Under the pieces are notes generated by a model. The model saw only the letters and a program-made list of their open reading frames with translations. It did not search any database and was not told the DNA's origin. Source: Bog-532 sp965277615 (GTDB lineage Bacteria > Actinomycetota > Actinomycetes > Streptosporangiales > Streptosporangiaceae). From it: 64,000 bases of DNA. The position numbers were made by a program, and so were the translations under genes. The stretch is taken from NCBI GenBank assembly GCA_965277615.1, contig CBDIDG010000005.1, positions 1,922,001 through 1,986,000 of the forward strand, read 5' to 3'. Positions 42,347-50,190 of this stretch are shown in pieces (within the stretch, counting starts at the first letter, position 1; every line of letters begins with the position of its first letter).

Positions 42347-43057
42347 ATGACCGACCCGGCACGTGGCGGAAGGTTGACCTCGGAGGACAGCTCAGGCAAT
42401 ACGCTTTATAAGAAAGATTTCTGGAGGAAGGAGAATCTGCAATATGGCCAACCCCACTATCGTCTCGAGAAGTCCGCGCGAATTATAAATAGGATCGCCC
42501 GGAGCCGGAGCCGGAGCTGCACGCTGCTCGATGTTGGCTGCGGGGGTGCGGCCCTGAGGCCTCTCCTCAGGCCGAATATCGAGTATTACGGTGTTGACAT
42601 AGCCATACACGACCCGGCGCCGAACCTGATTGAAGCCGACTTCCTTGAGACGCCGATCCCGTATGGCGATAAGCGCTTCGACATCGTCATCGCCCAGGGT
42701 GTTTTTGAATATGTGGGAGAATTTCAGGTCCAGATATTCTCGGAGATAGCGCGGCTCCTGAACGACGGAGGTGTATTTGTCGGGTCATATGTCAACTTCG
42801 GCCATCGTGACAGGTACATATACTGGCCTTACAGTAACGTGCAAAGTTTCGACGAGTTCCGGCGGAGTCTTGCGCAGCATTTCCAGGTTCGCAGGTACTT
42901 TCCGACTTCCCTCAGATGGAGTCACTCTGAGCCTAGCCGGAAACTTGCGAAGGCTGCCAACATGCATATTAATACGAACGTCCCGTTCATCAGCCGAGCA
43001 CTAGCCGTGGAGTACTTTTTCAGCTGCTCTCCGCGGCTCACCGCTTATTCGGTATGA
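42347..43057 (+). CDS. Class I SAM-dependent methyltransferase, C-terminus fused to repeat-derived sequence
   Basis: 236 residues. SAM motif I is LLDVGCGGAALRPLL, followed by YYGVDIA (acidic end of strand 2) and FDIVIAQGVFEYV (motif II). It probably methylates a sugar. ATG 42347 has GAGAGGAG five bases upstream. Composition is AT-richer than the flanks. The last codons (TAYSV and the stop) come from the truncated CapK-like copy starting near 43044, so the original C-terminus may have been lost. Confidence 0.75.
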   Translation: MTDPARGGRLTSEDSSGNTLYKKDFWRKENLQYGQPHYRLEKSARIINRIARSRSRSCTLLDVGCGGAALRPLLRPNIEYYGVDIAIHDPAPNLIEADFLETPIPYGDKRFDIVIAQGVFEYVGEFQVQIFSEIARLLNDGGVFVGSYVNFGHRDRYIYWPYSNVQSFDEFRRSLAQHFQVRRYFPTSLRWSHSEPSRKLAKAANMHINTNVPFISRALAVEYFFSCSPRLTAYSV

Positions 43058-43167
43058 CTCCGGCGATGTGGCTAGGCAGTTCGCTTCAAAGCTAGGTGTT
43101 GCATTTGAGCTCAGCTTTGACGTTCGTGACGAAGTGATCATGCCGAAGAGCGGCAGGCCGGACGTCT
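43044..43167 (+). pseudogene. Truncated, internally deleted 3' copy of the CapK-like gene
   Basis: Positions 43044-43066 match 38391-38412 of the CapK-like gene. From 43067 the match jumps to 38662, so about 250 bases are deleted. It then continues to the gene's end with substitutions and lacks the final codons. It cannot encode a working protein. Confidence 0.75.
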
Positions 43168-43333
43168 TGGTGCTGGCCGTGTTCTGGAGGTGCCAGCGGC
43201 GTGCGGATCCTGTGGGGGAAGCGTCCACCGGGGCAGGCTATGCGGATCGGCGGTGTCCGTAAGGATGCTTCTGCCCCGTGGCCCACGCCGAGCGTCGAAG
43301 CGAAGCCCGAAGGGCCTCCGTACGTGACTTACG
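43067..43333 (+). repeat. Direct repeat, copy B (partner at 38662-38972)
   Basis: Counterpart of the repeat at 38662-38972, covering the CapK-like gene end and the start region of the DUF4038 gene. Divergence by scattered substitutions indicates that the duplication is not recent. Confidence 0.88.
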
Positions 43334-44583
43334 TGAGCCCCAACGGGCGCTACTTTCTCGATCAGTACGGGAAGCCACTCCTGGTGAAGGGCGACTCCCC
43401 TTGGGGCTTGATGACCAGGCTGTCACCGGTTCAGGCCAAGTTCTGGTTCTCCAATCGCCGGGAACATGGCTTCAACGCGGCGATTGTGTCGCTCATTGGA
43501 TCCATCGGGAACGGTGGGCCGAGCAATGACGGCGGCACTTTCGATGGGCTTCGCCCCTTCGTCGGCGGCAACATCCTGAACTGTCAGGAGCCGTACTGGC
43601 AGCGGGTCACGGCGTACTTGCGAATGGCTGCAGATTATGGCATCACCATGCTGCTTTACCCGATTGATGGCTGGACCATCGGGCGTTCCTTCATTCCTGA
43701 GTCAATCGAGCAATGCCATAGCTATGGCCGCAAGGTCGCTGAGCGCTTCCGTGACTTGCCCAACATCATATGGATGTCGGGAGGAGATTACATTCCCGCC
43801 ACCAAGGATTTGGCGCGGGGAAGTGATGTCGACCACTGTATCGACGCGATGATGCGCGGAATCAGGGAGTCAGGAGACGGCCGCCCGTTCTCAATCCAGC
43901 TTGCCGGCGAGAAATCGATCTCGAACGATAACGCCTACTGGGCAAGCCGGGTTGACTGGAACTTTGTTTATACGTACTACCCGACATACCGGGCCGTTCT
44001 TGAGGCGTACGGACGCCAGCCAGGAATTCCTGCGATTATGGGTGAGGCCAATTACGAGGGTGAGAACAACCAGCCCGATACGCTGCCCACCACGGATGAG
44101 ACCCTTCGCCGGCAAGTGCTGTGGGCGCTGACTTCCGGCGCAGCCGGGGAGTTTGCCGGCAGCCACGACTGGGCGTTCCATGACGGCTGGGAGCAGCGAT
44201 TGTCGACCCCTGCGGTGACACAGATCGGGCGACTGCGAAATTTGATAGTGGGGCTGCCCTGGTGGCAATTGGTGCCAGATACCAGTGACATGATCGTCGC
44301 GCGGGGGCGCGGGACCCAAGTGAAGGCCGATGACCCGATGGACGTTCTCGATAACGATTACGTAACGGCCGCGAAAACACCAGACGGACGCTTCGCAGTG
44401 ATCTACCTGCCCACCCAGCGCACCATTTCGGTCAATCGGGCAGCACTGTCAGCCGGATGCAGAGCGGCCTGGGCGGATCCGGCCTCTGGCACAAGTCATC
44501 CCGTGCCCATGTCCAATGCCTTCACTACGCCTGGCAGCAACGCCGCTGGCGATACCGATTGGCTCCTTCTATTCACATCGTGA
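43201..44583 (+). CDS. DUF4038 family putative glycoside hydrolase (apiosidase-like)
   Basis: About 460 residues. The segment SPNGRYFLDQYGKPLLVKGD followed by SPWGL is the DUF4038 N-terminal signature. LPNIIWMSGGDY and PAIMGEANYEGENNQ carry acidic residues at the positions of the TIM-barrel catalytic pair, and a C-terminal beta domain follows. Members hydrolyse pectin- or glycan-type side chains. No signal peptide is evident. The start is uncertain (GTG 43201 or ATG 43240) because the 5' end lies within the direct repeat. It is moderately AT-rich compared with the locus. Confidence 0.8.
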   Translation: MRILWGKRPPGQAMRIGGVRKDASAPWPTPSVEAKPEGPPYVTYVSPNGRYFLDQYGKPLLVKGDSPWGLMTRLSPVQAKFWFSNRREHGFNAAIVSLIGSIGNGGPSNDGGTFDGLRPFVGGNILNCQEPYWQRVTAYLRMAADYGITMLLYPIDGWTIGRSFIPESIEQCHSYGRKVAERFRDLPNIIWMSGGDYIPATKDLARGSDVDHCIDAMMRGIRESGDGRPFSIQLAGEKSISNDNAYWASRVDWNFVYTYYPTYRAVLEAYGRQPGIPAIMGEANYEGENNQPDTLPTTDETLRRQVLWALTSGAAGEFAGSHDWAFHDGWEQRLSTPAVTQIGRLRNLIVGLPWWQLVPDTSDMIVARGRGTQVKADDPMDVLDNDYVTAAKTPDGRFAVIYLPTQRTISVNRAALSAGCRAAWADPASGTSHPVPMSNAFTTPGSNAAGDTDWLLLFTS

Positions 44584-44636
44584 AGACGTGCCTAATTGGC
44601 GTCGACGAACCAACTGCTATGCATTATCATTAGAAA

Positions 44637-45395
44637 ATGAGTGACTCAACGGCATCCGCAGATAGTGTTCCCCCACTTACGTTGCAAAAGAAGTTCTGGA
44701 ACGATTGGAACTTGTCACATCTGGCCTCGGCTAAACGTGACTCTTTCCAACTCCAGCAGCAAGACGTCGCTTATGCGGCGGCAGCCCGCGCGAAGGCGGC
44801 CCTGGCGGAGGAGCGACCTCTTCGCATCCTGGACTTCGGCTGCGGAACCGGTTGGCTCGGCGCCTCACTGACCTCTTTCGGTGATGTGCACGGCATCGAC
44901 CTGGCCCCGGCCGCGATCGACCGCGGTCGGCAAGAATTCCCCGATGTTCATCTGATCGCCGGGAGCTTCACGGACGAAGCTCTGATTGGACCATTCGATT
45001 TGGTCATCAGCTCCGACGTGATCGCGCACGTCTCTGATCAGCAGGCATACATCCAGCGGACCGCTGATCTGCTGCGTCCCGGTGGAATCTTCCTCTTGAT
45101 GACCCAGAACGGATTTGTGTGGCATCGGTCGAGCCAGCTAAGCCCGCAAGGTCACGGACAGATCAGAAGCTGGCCGTCGCTGAAAGCCCTTCGGGGGATG
45201 CTTGAGGGCGGTGGTTTCCGAGTACTTCGTATTGGGTCCATTCAGCCGGCGGGGGACCGCGGAGTCTTGCGCGTGCTCAACAGTCGCTCGCTGAGGGGCG
45301 TTTTCAAGCTGCTGGGCCTCGGCGCATTCTGGAAGACATTCCTGGAGCGGCTCCGTGTCGGGCGAGACTTTACGATCGAGGCAAGCCGTCGCTAG
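44637..45395 (+). CDS. Class I SAM-dependent methyltransferase
   Basis: 252 residues. SAM-binding motif I ILDFGCGTGWLGASL, VHGIDLAPAAIDRGR, then FDLVISSDVIAHVSD and LRPGGIFLLMTQNG are textbook for the UbiG/methyltransf_11-12 group. It is probably a sugar O-methyltransferase of the locus. ATG 44637 has no obvious Shine-Dalgarno, and TATCATT lies about eight bases upstream, so a leaderless transcript is possible. It lacks a GTATCA-N17 element. Confidence 0.82.
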   Translation: MSDSTASADSVPPLTLQKKFWNDWNLSHLASAKRDSFQLQQQDVAYAAAARAKAALAEERPLRILDFGCGTGWLGASLTSFGDVHGIDLAPAAIDRGRQEFPDVHLIAGSFTDEALIGPFDLVISSDVIAHVSDQQAYIQRTADLLRPGGIFLLMTQNGFVWHRSSQLSPQGHGQIRSWPSLKALRGMLEGGGFRVLRIGSIQPAGDRGVLRVLNSRSLRGVFKLLGLGAFWKTFLERLRVGRDFTIEASRR

Positions 45396-45476
45396 TCTGC
45401 GGCGCCGCTCAGTTCTTCAGCTGGCGGGCGGGTGATTCCCTTCCGCCGCCAGCTCGTCGGTTTTCATCGCCTCTGG

Positions 45477-46703
45477 TCAGACGATCTCCAGTGCGGGGAT
45501 CGGGAACACCAGCCGCCCGCCCCATTCCCGGATGTACTCGAGCTGCTGGCTGATTTCCTCCCGGAGGTTCCAGGGCAGGACCAGGATGTAGTCGGGCCGG
45601 GTCTCGGCCAGCTTCTCGGGCGCGTGGATCGGGATGTGCGTGCCGGGCAGGAACTTGCCCTGCTTCCACGGGCTCCGGTCCACCGTGTAGGCCAATAGAT
45701 CAGACCGGATGCCGCAGTGGTTGAGCAGCGTGTTGCCCTTGCCCGGCGCCCCGTAGCCGGCCACGGTACGGCCGTCGGCCGCCGCGGTCAGCAGGAAGTT
45801 CAGCAGGTCGCTCTTGATCTGCAGGACCTCGCGGGCGAACCCCAGGTGACCGGCCACGGTGTGCAGCCCGGCCGCCTCTTCGGCGGCCAGGACCTCTTTG
45901 ACCCGCGCGGTCGGTTCGCCCGCCGCTTCGGTCGGCCGGGCGTAGACCCGCAGCGAGCCGCCGTGCGTGCTCAGTTCGTCCACGTCCACCAGCCGCAGCC
46001 CGGCGCTGTCCAGCGCCTGCGCCGCGGTGCGCAGGGTCAGGTACTGGTAGTGCTCGTGATAGATCGTGTCGTACTGCCGCTGCTCGATCAGCCGGAGCAA
46101 GTGCGGGAACTCCAGCGTGACCACGCCGGAGTCCTTCACCAGGGCGCGCAGGCCGGCCGCGAAGCCGCGAATGTCGGGCACGTGCGCGAACACGTTGTTG
46201 CCCGCCACCAGGTCAGCCCGGCCGTACTGCCCGGCGATCTGCTCGCCGGTCTCGGCGCCGAGGAACTCGACCACGGTCCGGATGCCCCGCTCCCGGGCCA
46301 CCTCGGCCACGTTCGCAGCCGGCTCGACCCCGAGCACCGGGATGTCCTGGGCCAGGAAGTGCTGGAGCAGGTAGCCGTCGTTGCTGGCCACCTCGGTGAC
46401 CAGGCTGCCGGGCGTCAGCCCCAGCCGGCCGGTCATCATCTCCGCGTAATTCCGCGCGTGCGCGACCCACGAGTCCGAGTAGGAAGAAAAGTAGGCGTAA
46501 TCGGAGAAGATGTCCTCGCCGGCCACGTACGCCGGCAGCTGCACCAGCAGGCAGCTCTCACAGATTCGCACATTCAGCGGATAGAACGTTTCCGCGGCAT
46601 CCAGGCGGCTCGCGTCGACATAGCTCTCGCAGAGCGGTGACATGCCCAAGTCGACGAAAGTGCGCGTCAGTTCCGCGCCGCACAGACGGCATTTCGGCAG
46701 CAA
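45477..46703 (-). CDS. Sugar C-methyltransferase family protein (zinc-finger/Methyltransf_13-14 type)
   Basis: 408 residues in three parts: an N-terminal zinc-binding domain (CRLCGAEL ... CESCLLVQL), a SAM-binding domain (VTEVASNDGYLLQHF, VLGVEPAANVAEVA) and a C-terminal domain (YGAPGKGNTLLNHCGI, KQGKFLPGTHIPI). This is the NDP-sugar C3-methyltransferase architecture (TylC3/NovU-like). The frame extends to ATG 46778, but that codon touches the promoter's second block. TTG 46703 has GGGAG five bases upstream and begins right at the zinc domain, so I prefer it. Confidence 0.85.
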   Translation of the reverse strand: MLPKCRLCGAELTRTFVDLGMSPLCESYVDASRLDAAETFYPLNVRICESCLLVQLPAYVAGEDIFSDYAYFSSYSDSWVAHARNYAEMMTGRLGLTPGSLVTEVASNDGYLLQHFLAQDIPVLGVEPAANVAEVARERGIRTVVEFLGAETGEQIAGQYGRADLVAGNNVFAHVPDIRGFAAGLRALVKDSGVVTLEFPHLLRLIEQRQYDTIYHEHYQYLTLRTAAQALDSAGLRLVDVDELSTHGGSLRVYARPTEAAGEPTARVKEVLAAEEAAGLHTVAGHLGFAREVLQIKSDLLNFLLTAAADGRTVAGYGAPGKGNTLLNHCGIRSDLLAYTVDRSPWKQGKFLPGTHIPIHAPEKLAETRPDYILVLPWNLREEISQQLEYIREWGGRLVFPIPALEIV

Positions 46704-46780
46704 CAAATCTCCCGGGCTTCGCAGTTTCTTCGGTTGGCTACAGCGTTTGATAAGTTGTGCATTGCCTTCACAACCCATGA

Positions 46781-46810
46781 AGAAGATCAGTGGGCCCGGT
46801 CGTTTGATAC
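46781..46810 (-). promoter_or_regulatory. Locus promoter element: GTATCA-N17-ATCTTCT
   Basis: Minus strand: GTATCA 46810-46805, 17 bases, ATCTTCT 46787-46781. It drives the C-methyltransferase-like gene and argues against its upstream ATG at 46778. Confidence 0.65.
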
Positions 46811-46840
46811 ACGCCGGTGCCGTGGGGAGAGGACACCTTC

Positions 46841-47962
46841 ATGGGCGAACACACGTGCCGGGCCTGCCGTGGGCAGGACGGGCAGCTAGTGCTGGACCTC
46901 GGCGAGCAGCCGGCGTGCGACTACTTCCCCGGATCCGATGACCCCGGCCCCGACCCGGTTTACCCGCTGCAGATGTGGTTGTGCGCAGCGTGTGGCCTGG
47001 CCCAGCTGGTGGCCGACCCGACCATGCCCGAGGAGCCCCGGGGCGCCGAGCCGGCCGCGCTGACCGCCCAGGCCGCCGACGCTGTGGCCCGGGCCGCCGC
47101 GGCCGGGGTGCTGACCCCGGGGGCCCGGGTGGCCGAGTACGGCAGCCCGCACGGCGGCTCGTGGCTGGGCCTGCTTGGCCAGCGTGGCCTGACCCCAGTG
47201 ATACCGGGCGCCCAGGCCGACGTGGTCCTCGACTGCTTCGGGCTGATGCACGCGGCCGACCAGGCGGCGGCCCTGGCCGAGCGGGTGTCCCGGCTGGCCC
47301 CGGGCGGGGTCCTCCTGCTGCAGTACCACTCGCTTGACGCGATCGTCCGCGGTGGGCAGTGGAACGCGCTCCGGCACGGGCACTACGCCTACTATTCGGC
47401 CGCCGCGCTCTCGGCCCTGCTGGCCGCCCAGGGCCTGAGCGCCCGGCGGGCCTGGCAGTTCAGCCTCTACGGCGGCACGGTGCTGCTGGCCGCGGGCCGG
47501 GACGGCGAGTCCCGGCTCAAGCCCGATGACTCGGTGCCCGCGTTGCTCGGCCAGGAGGCCGCGGCCGGAGTCCGCGACCCGGCCGTTCTCGGCGGTCTGC
47601 AGCGCGACGCCCAGGCCAAGGCCCAGGGCCTGCACGACTGGCTGGTGGCCGAACGGTCGGCCGGGCATGTCGTGCTCGGCTACGGCGCCGCGTCCCGCGC
47701 GGTCGCCCTGCTGCGCTGGGCCCAAGCCGACCAGAGCCTGGTCCGCGCGGTCGCTGACGCCTCGCCCGCCAAGCAGGGCCTGCGGATGCCCGGCACCGAC
47801 ATTCCCGTGGTCAGCCCGGCGGAGCTCGCCGAAGCCCGGCCGGCCGCGGTCGCCCTGTTCCTGGCTGACCTGCTGCCCGAGGTCCGGGCGGCGCTGCCCG
47901 AGGTGGAAGCGGCCGGCGGCCGCTGGGTGAACGTCGAGCTGCTGAGCGCGGCCCCGGCCTGA
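46841..47962 (+). CDS. Degenerate C-methyltransferase-like protein
   Basis: 373 residues with the same zinc domain (CRACRGQDG ... CAACGLAQL) and C-terminal domain (LGYGAASRAVALLRW, KQGLRMPGTDIPVVSP) as the divergent gene at 45477. The SAM domain between them is short and lacks a clean motif I (VAEYGSPHGGSWLGL instead of ExGxxDG). It may be a paralogue that has lost methylation or binds differently. ATG 46841 has GAGAGGA seven bases upstream; an in-frame GTG at 46817 is unlikely. No GTATCA-N17 element faces it. Confidence 0.75.
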   Translation: MGEHTCRACRGQDGQLVLDLGEQPACDYFPGSDDPGPDPVYPLQMWLCAACGLAQLVADPTMPEEPRGAEPAALTAQAADAVARAAAAGVLTPGARVAEYGSPHGGSWLGLLGQRGLTPVIPGAQADVVLDCFGLMHAADQAAALAERVSRLAPGGVLLLQYHSLDAIVRGGQWNALRHGHYAYYSAAALSALLAAQGLSARRAWQFSLYGGTVLLAAGRDGESRLKPDDSVPALLGQEAAAGVRDPAVLGGLQRDAQAKAQGLHDWLVAERSAGHVVLGYGAASRAVALLRWAQADQSLVRAVADASPAKQGLRMPGTDIPVVSPAELAEARPAAVALFLADLLPEVRAALPEVEAAGGRWVNVELLSAAPA

Positions 47963-47992
47963 GCGCGCCCGGCCCAGAAAGCCGCCCGCGAT

Positions 47993-48022
47993 GTATCAGG
48001 ACCGAGACCTCGCATGTCGTCT
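47993..48022 (+). promoter_or_regulatory. Locus promoter element: GTATCA-N17-GTCGTCT
   Basis: GTATCA 47993-47998, 17 bases, GTCGTCT 48016-48022. It precedes the epimerase gene by about 60 bases. Confidence 0.65.
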
Positions 48023-48081
48023 GATGGGCGGACCCGCCCGCTCCAGCACACTCAACATCGGTTCCGCGCGGTGGAGGAATT

Positions 48082-48630
48082 GTGATCGTCCAGCCTGTTC
48101 CACGCATCGACGGTGCGCTCCTGTTCGAGCCGACGCCGTACGTGGACGAGCGCGGCTTCTTCAGCCGCACGTTCGACGCGGAAGTCGTGCGCGCGGCCGG
48201 GATCGACCCGGCCGGGTTCACTCAGGACAGCCTGTCCCGCTCGGCCCGGGGCGTGGTCCGGGGCCTGCACCTGCGGCGCGGGGACGGTGAGGCCAAGCTG
48301 GTGCGCTGCTCCTACGGTGCCATCTTCGACGTGATCATCGACCTGCGCCCCGAATCGCCAACGTTCCGGAGCTGGGAGAGCTTCGAGCTGCGGGACGACC
48401 GGCAGGTGTCGCTCTACATACCGGCCGGCTGCGCGCACGGATTCCAGGCGCTCACCGACCCGGCCGACATCGCCTACCGCATCGATCGACCCCACGACCC
48501 CACCGAAGACGTGTCGATCGCCTTCGATGACCCCGAGCTGGCCATCCCGTGGCCCCTGCCCGTGGCCGCCATGTCGGCCCGGGACCAGAGCGCCCCGACG
48601 CTCGCGGCGGCGATGAACGCGCTGGCCTGA
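48082..48630 (+). CDS. dTDP-4-dehydrorhamnose 3,5-epimerase family protein (RmlC-like)
   Basis: 182 residues, the size of RmlC. The cupin signature is present: FSRTFDAEV, GVVRGLHLRRGDGEAKLVRC (catalytic His in GLH), FDVIIDLRPESPTF and IPAGCAHGFQAL. It epimerises a 4-keto-6-deoxy nucleotide sugar at C3 and/or C5, consistent with a deoxysugar in the polymer. The GTG start has GGAGG seven bases upstream. Confidence 0.9.
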   Translation: MIVQPVPRIDGALLFEPTPYVDERGFFSRTFDAEVVRAAGIDPAGFTQDSLSRSARGVVRGLHLRRGDGEAKLVRCSYGAIFDVIIDLRPESPTFRSWESFELRDDRQVSLYIPAGCAHGFQALTDPADIAYRIDRPHDPTEDVSIAFDDPELAIPWPLPVAAMSARDQSAPTLAAAMNALA

Positions 48631-48649
48631 GCCACGGTGGCGTAGATTC

Positions 48650-49225
48650 GTGCCGGTGCCGGCCAGAACCTCGACCACCCGGGCCAGCCGGCCCGTGGTT
48701 CGCCGACGGCCTTGGCGCAGGCTGGCCGCGGCCGTGCTGGTGCTGGTCGTGATCTTCGCGGTGGCGACCGGCCGGCTGTTCATCTGGCCCGCCCGGGGCA
48801 TGCCGGCCCACGTGGACGCCATCGTCGTGCTGGGCGGTCCCGGTGACCGGCTCGGCCGGGGCCTGGAGCTGGTGCACCAGGACCGGGCCCCCGTGCTGGC
48901 CATCTCCGAGGGCCTGGACGTTCCCCCCAGCCTGTGCCGATCGCAGAGCCGGGCCCCGCAGGTGATCTGCTTTCAGCCCCAGCCGGTCACCACGCAGGGG
49001 GAGGCCGAGTTCGCCGGCCGTCTCGCCGCGAGGTACCACTGGCGGTCCATCGTCCTGGTGACCACCCCGGACCAGGACACCCGGGCTCGCATCAGGTTCG
49101 AGCGCTGTTTTGACGGCGGCCTCTATGTGGTCACCACTCCGCTGCCCGCCTCCCAGTGGTTCTACCAGATCGCCTACCAATGGGCCGCCACCGCCAAGGC
49201 CCTGGTCCTGCAGCGAAGCTGCTGA
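48650..49225 (+). CDS. YdcF/ElyC-SanA (DUF218) family membrane-anchored protein
   Basis: 191 residues: a basic N-terminus, one membrane anchor (LAAAVLVLVVIFAVATG) and an extracytoplasmic DUF218 domain starting VDAIVVLGGPGDRL, with the later TTPDQDTRARIRFERCF. DUF218 proteins such as SanA/ElyC affect envelope precursor metabolism; the biochemistry is unsettled. The GTG start is 19 bases after the epimerase gene and without a clear RBS; GTG 48656 is an alternative. Confidence 0.82.
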   Translation: MPVPARTSTTRASRPVVRRRPWRRLAAAVLVLVVIFAVATGRLFIWPARGMPAHVDAIVVLGGPGDRLGRGLELVHQDRAPVLAISEGLDVPPSLCRSQSRAPQVICFQPQPVTTQGEAEFAGRLAARYHWRSIVLVTTPDQDTRARIRFERCFDGGLYVVTTPLPASQWFYQIAYQWAATAKALVLQRSC

Positions 49226-49245
49226 CCAGCCGCCGGGCCGGGTTG

Positions 49246-49275
49246 GTATCACAGCCACCCGTTCCGTGCTCCTAT
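49246..49275 (+). promoter_or_regulatory. Locus promoter element: GTATCA-N17-CTCCTAT
   Basis: GTATCA 49246-49251, 17 bases, CTCCTAT 49269-49275, identical in the second block to the element at 19309. It drives the nucleotidyltransferase-aminotransferase pair. Confidence 0.65.
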
Positions 49276-49317
49276 GCACGCAGGGCCGATACCTGGCAGC
49301 AAACAAGGGGTGGGATT

Positions 49318-50190
49318 GTGAAGGTTGTCCTGTTCTGCGGTGGCCTGGGAATGCGCATGCGCGACGGAGTAAACACCGCTCCCAAGCCGATGGCCATGGT
49401 GGGGGAACGCCCGCTGTTGTGGCACGTTATGCGCTACTACGCCCACTTCGGCCATACCGACTTCGTCCTCTGCCTGGGCTACGGCGCCGCGGCGGTCAAA
49501 GACTTTTTCCTGAACTACGACGAGACCAAGTCCAATGACTTCGTGCTGGAGAACGGCGCCCGCGAGGTGAAGCTGTTCAGCACTGACATCTCGAACTGGC
49601 GGGTCACGTTCGTCGACACCGGCCTGAACTCGCCGATCGGCGAGCGGCTGCGCCGGGTCCGCCGCTTCGTAGAAAACGAGCCGATGTTCCTGGCCAATTA
49701 CGCGGACGTCCTGACCAACGCGCCGCTGCCCGACATGGTCGAGCAGTTCGGCGCCAGCGACGCGGCCGCCAGCCTGCTCGCGGTGCCACCGCAGTCGTCG
49801 CACCACGTGGTGGACATCGGCGACGACGGGATCATCACTCAGGTCACTCCCATGCAGGACCTGCGCCAGTGGGAGAACGGCGGCTACTTCCTGCTCCGCC
49901 CGCAGATCTTCGATTACCTGCACGAAGGCGAGGACCTGGTCGAGGACGCGCTCATGCGGCGGCTGGTCCCCGAGAAACGGGTGCTCGCCTACCCCTACAA
50001 GGGGTACTGGTCGCCTGCGGACACCGTCAAGGAACGGGCCCAGCTGGAGGGGATGTACGAGCGCGGGGACTGCCCCTGGATGATCTGGGATCCCGAGCGG
50101 TCGGGCCAGGCCCCGGCGGCCGACGGCACGCCGCCGGAGACCGGCGGCGACGGCGGCCCCCGGGTCCTGTCGATAGCGGTGACCCCATGA
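49318..50190 (+). CDS. Sugar-1-phosphate nucleotidyltransferase (glucose-1-phosphate cytidylyltransferase-like)
   Basis: 290 residues. The N-terminal VVLFCGGLGMRMRDGVN plus KPMAMVGERPLLWHVMRYY is the pyrophosphorylase loop, in the form seen in RfbF-type cytidylyltransferases. FLANYADVLTN holds the metal-binding Asp. It makes an activated sugar for the locus. GTG 49318 has AGGGG seven bases upstream; in-frame codons before it are discarded because they precede the promoter. The last 30 residues are a Gly/Pro-rich tail. It overlaps the aminotransferase (ATGA). Confidence 0.85.
   Translation: MKVVLFCGGLGMRMRDGVNTAPKPMAMVGERPLLWHVMRYYAHFGHTDFVLCLGYGAAAVKDFFLNYDETKSNDFVLENGAREVKLFSTDISNWRVTFVDTGLNSPIGERLRRVRRFVENEPMFLANYADVLTNAPLPDMVEQFGASDAAASLLAVPPQSSHHVVDIGDDGIITQVTPMQDLRQWENGGYFLLRPQIFDYLHEGEDLVEDALMRRLVPEKRVLAYPYKGYWSPADTVKERAQLEGMYERGDCPWMIWDPERSGQAPAADGTPPETGGDGGPRVLSIAVTP

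Noticed and set aside
44625..44636. TTATCATTAG upstream of the methyltransferase at 44637 as a 13th locus promoter
   Set aside because: The first block is not GTATCA and no nTCnT block lies 17 bases downstream.
48643..48648. TAGATT as a -10 for the DUF218 gene
   Set aside because: Only one base separates it from the GTG and no -35 is visible; read-through from the epimerase gene 20 bases upstream is simpler.
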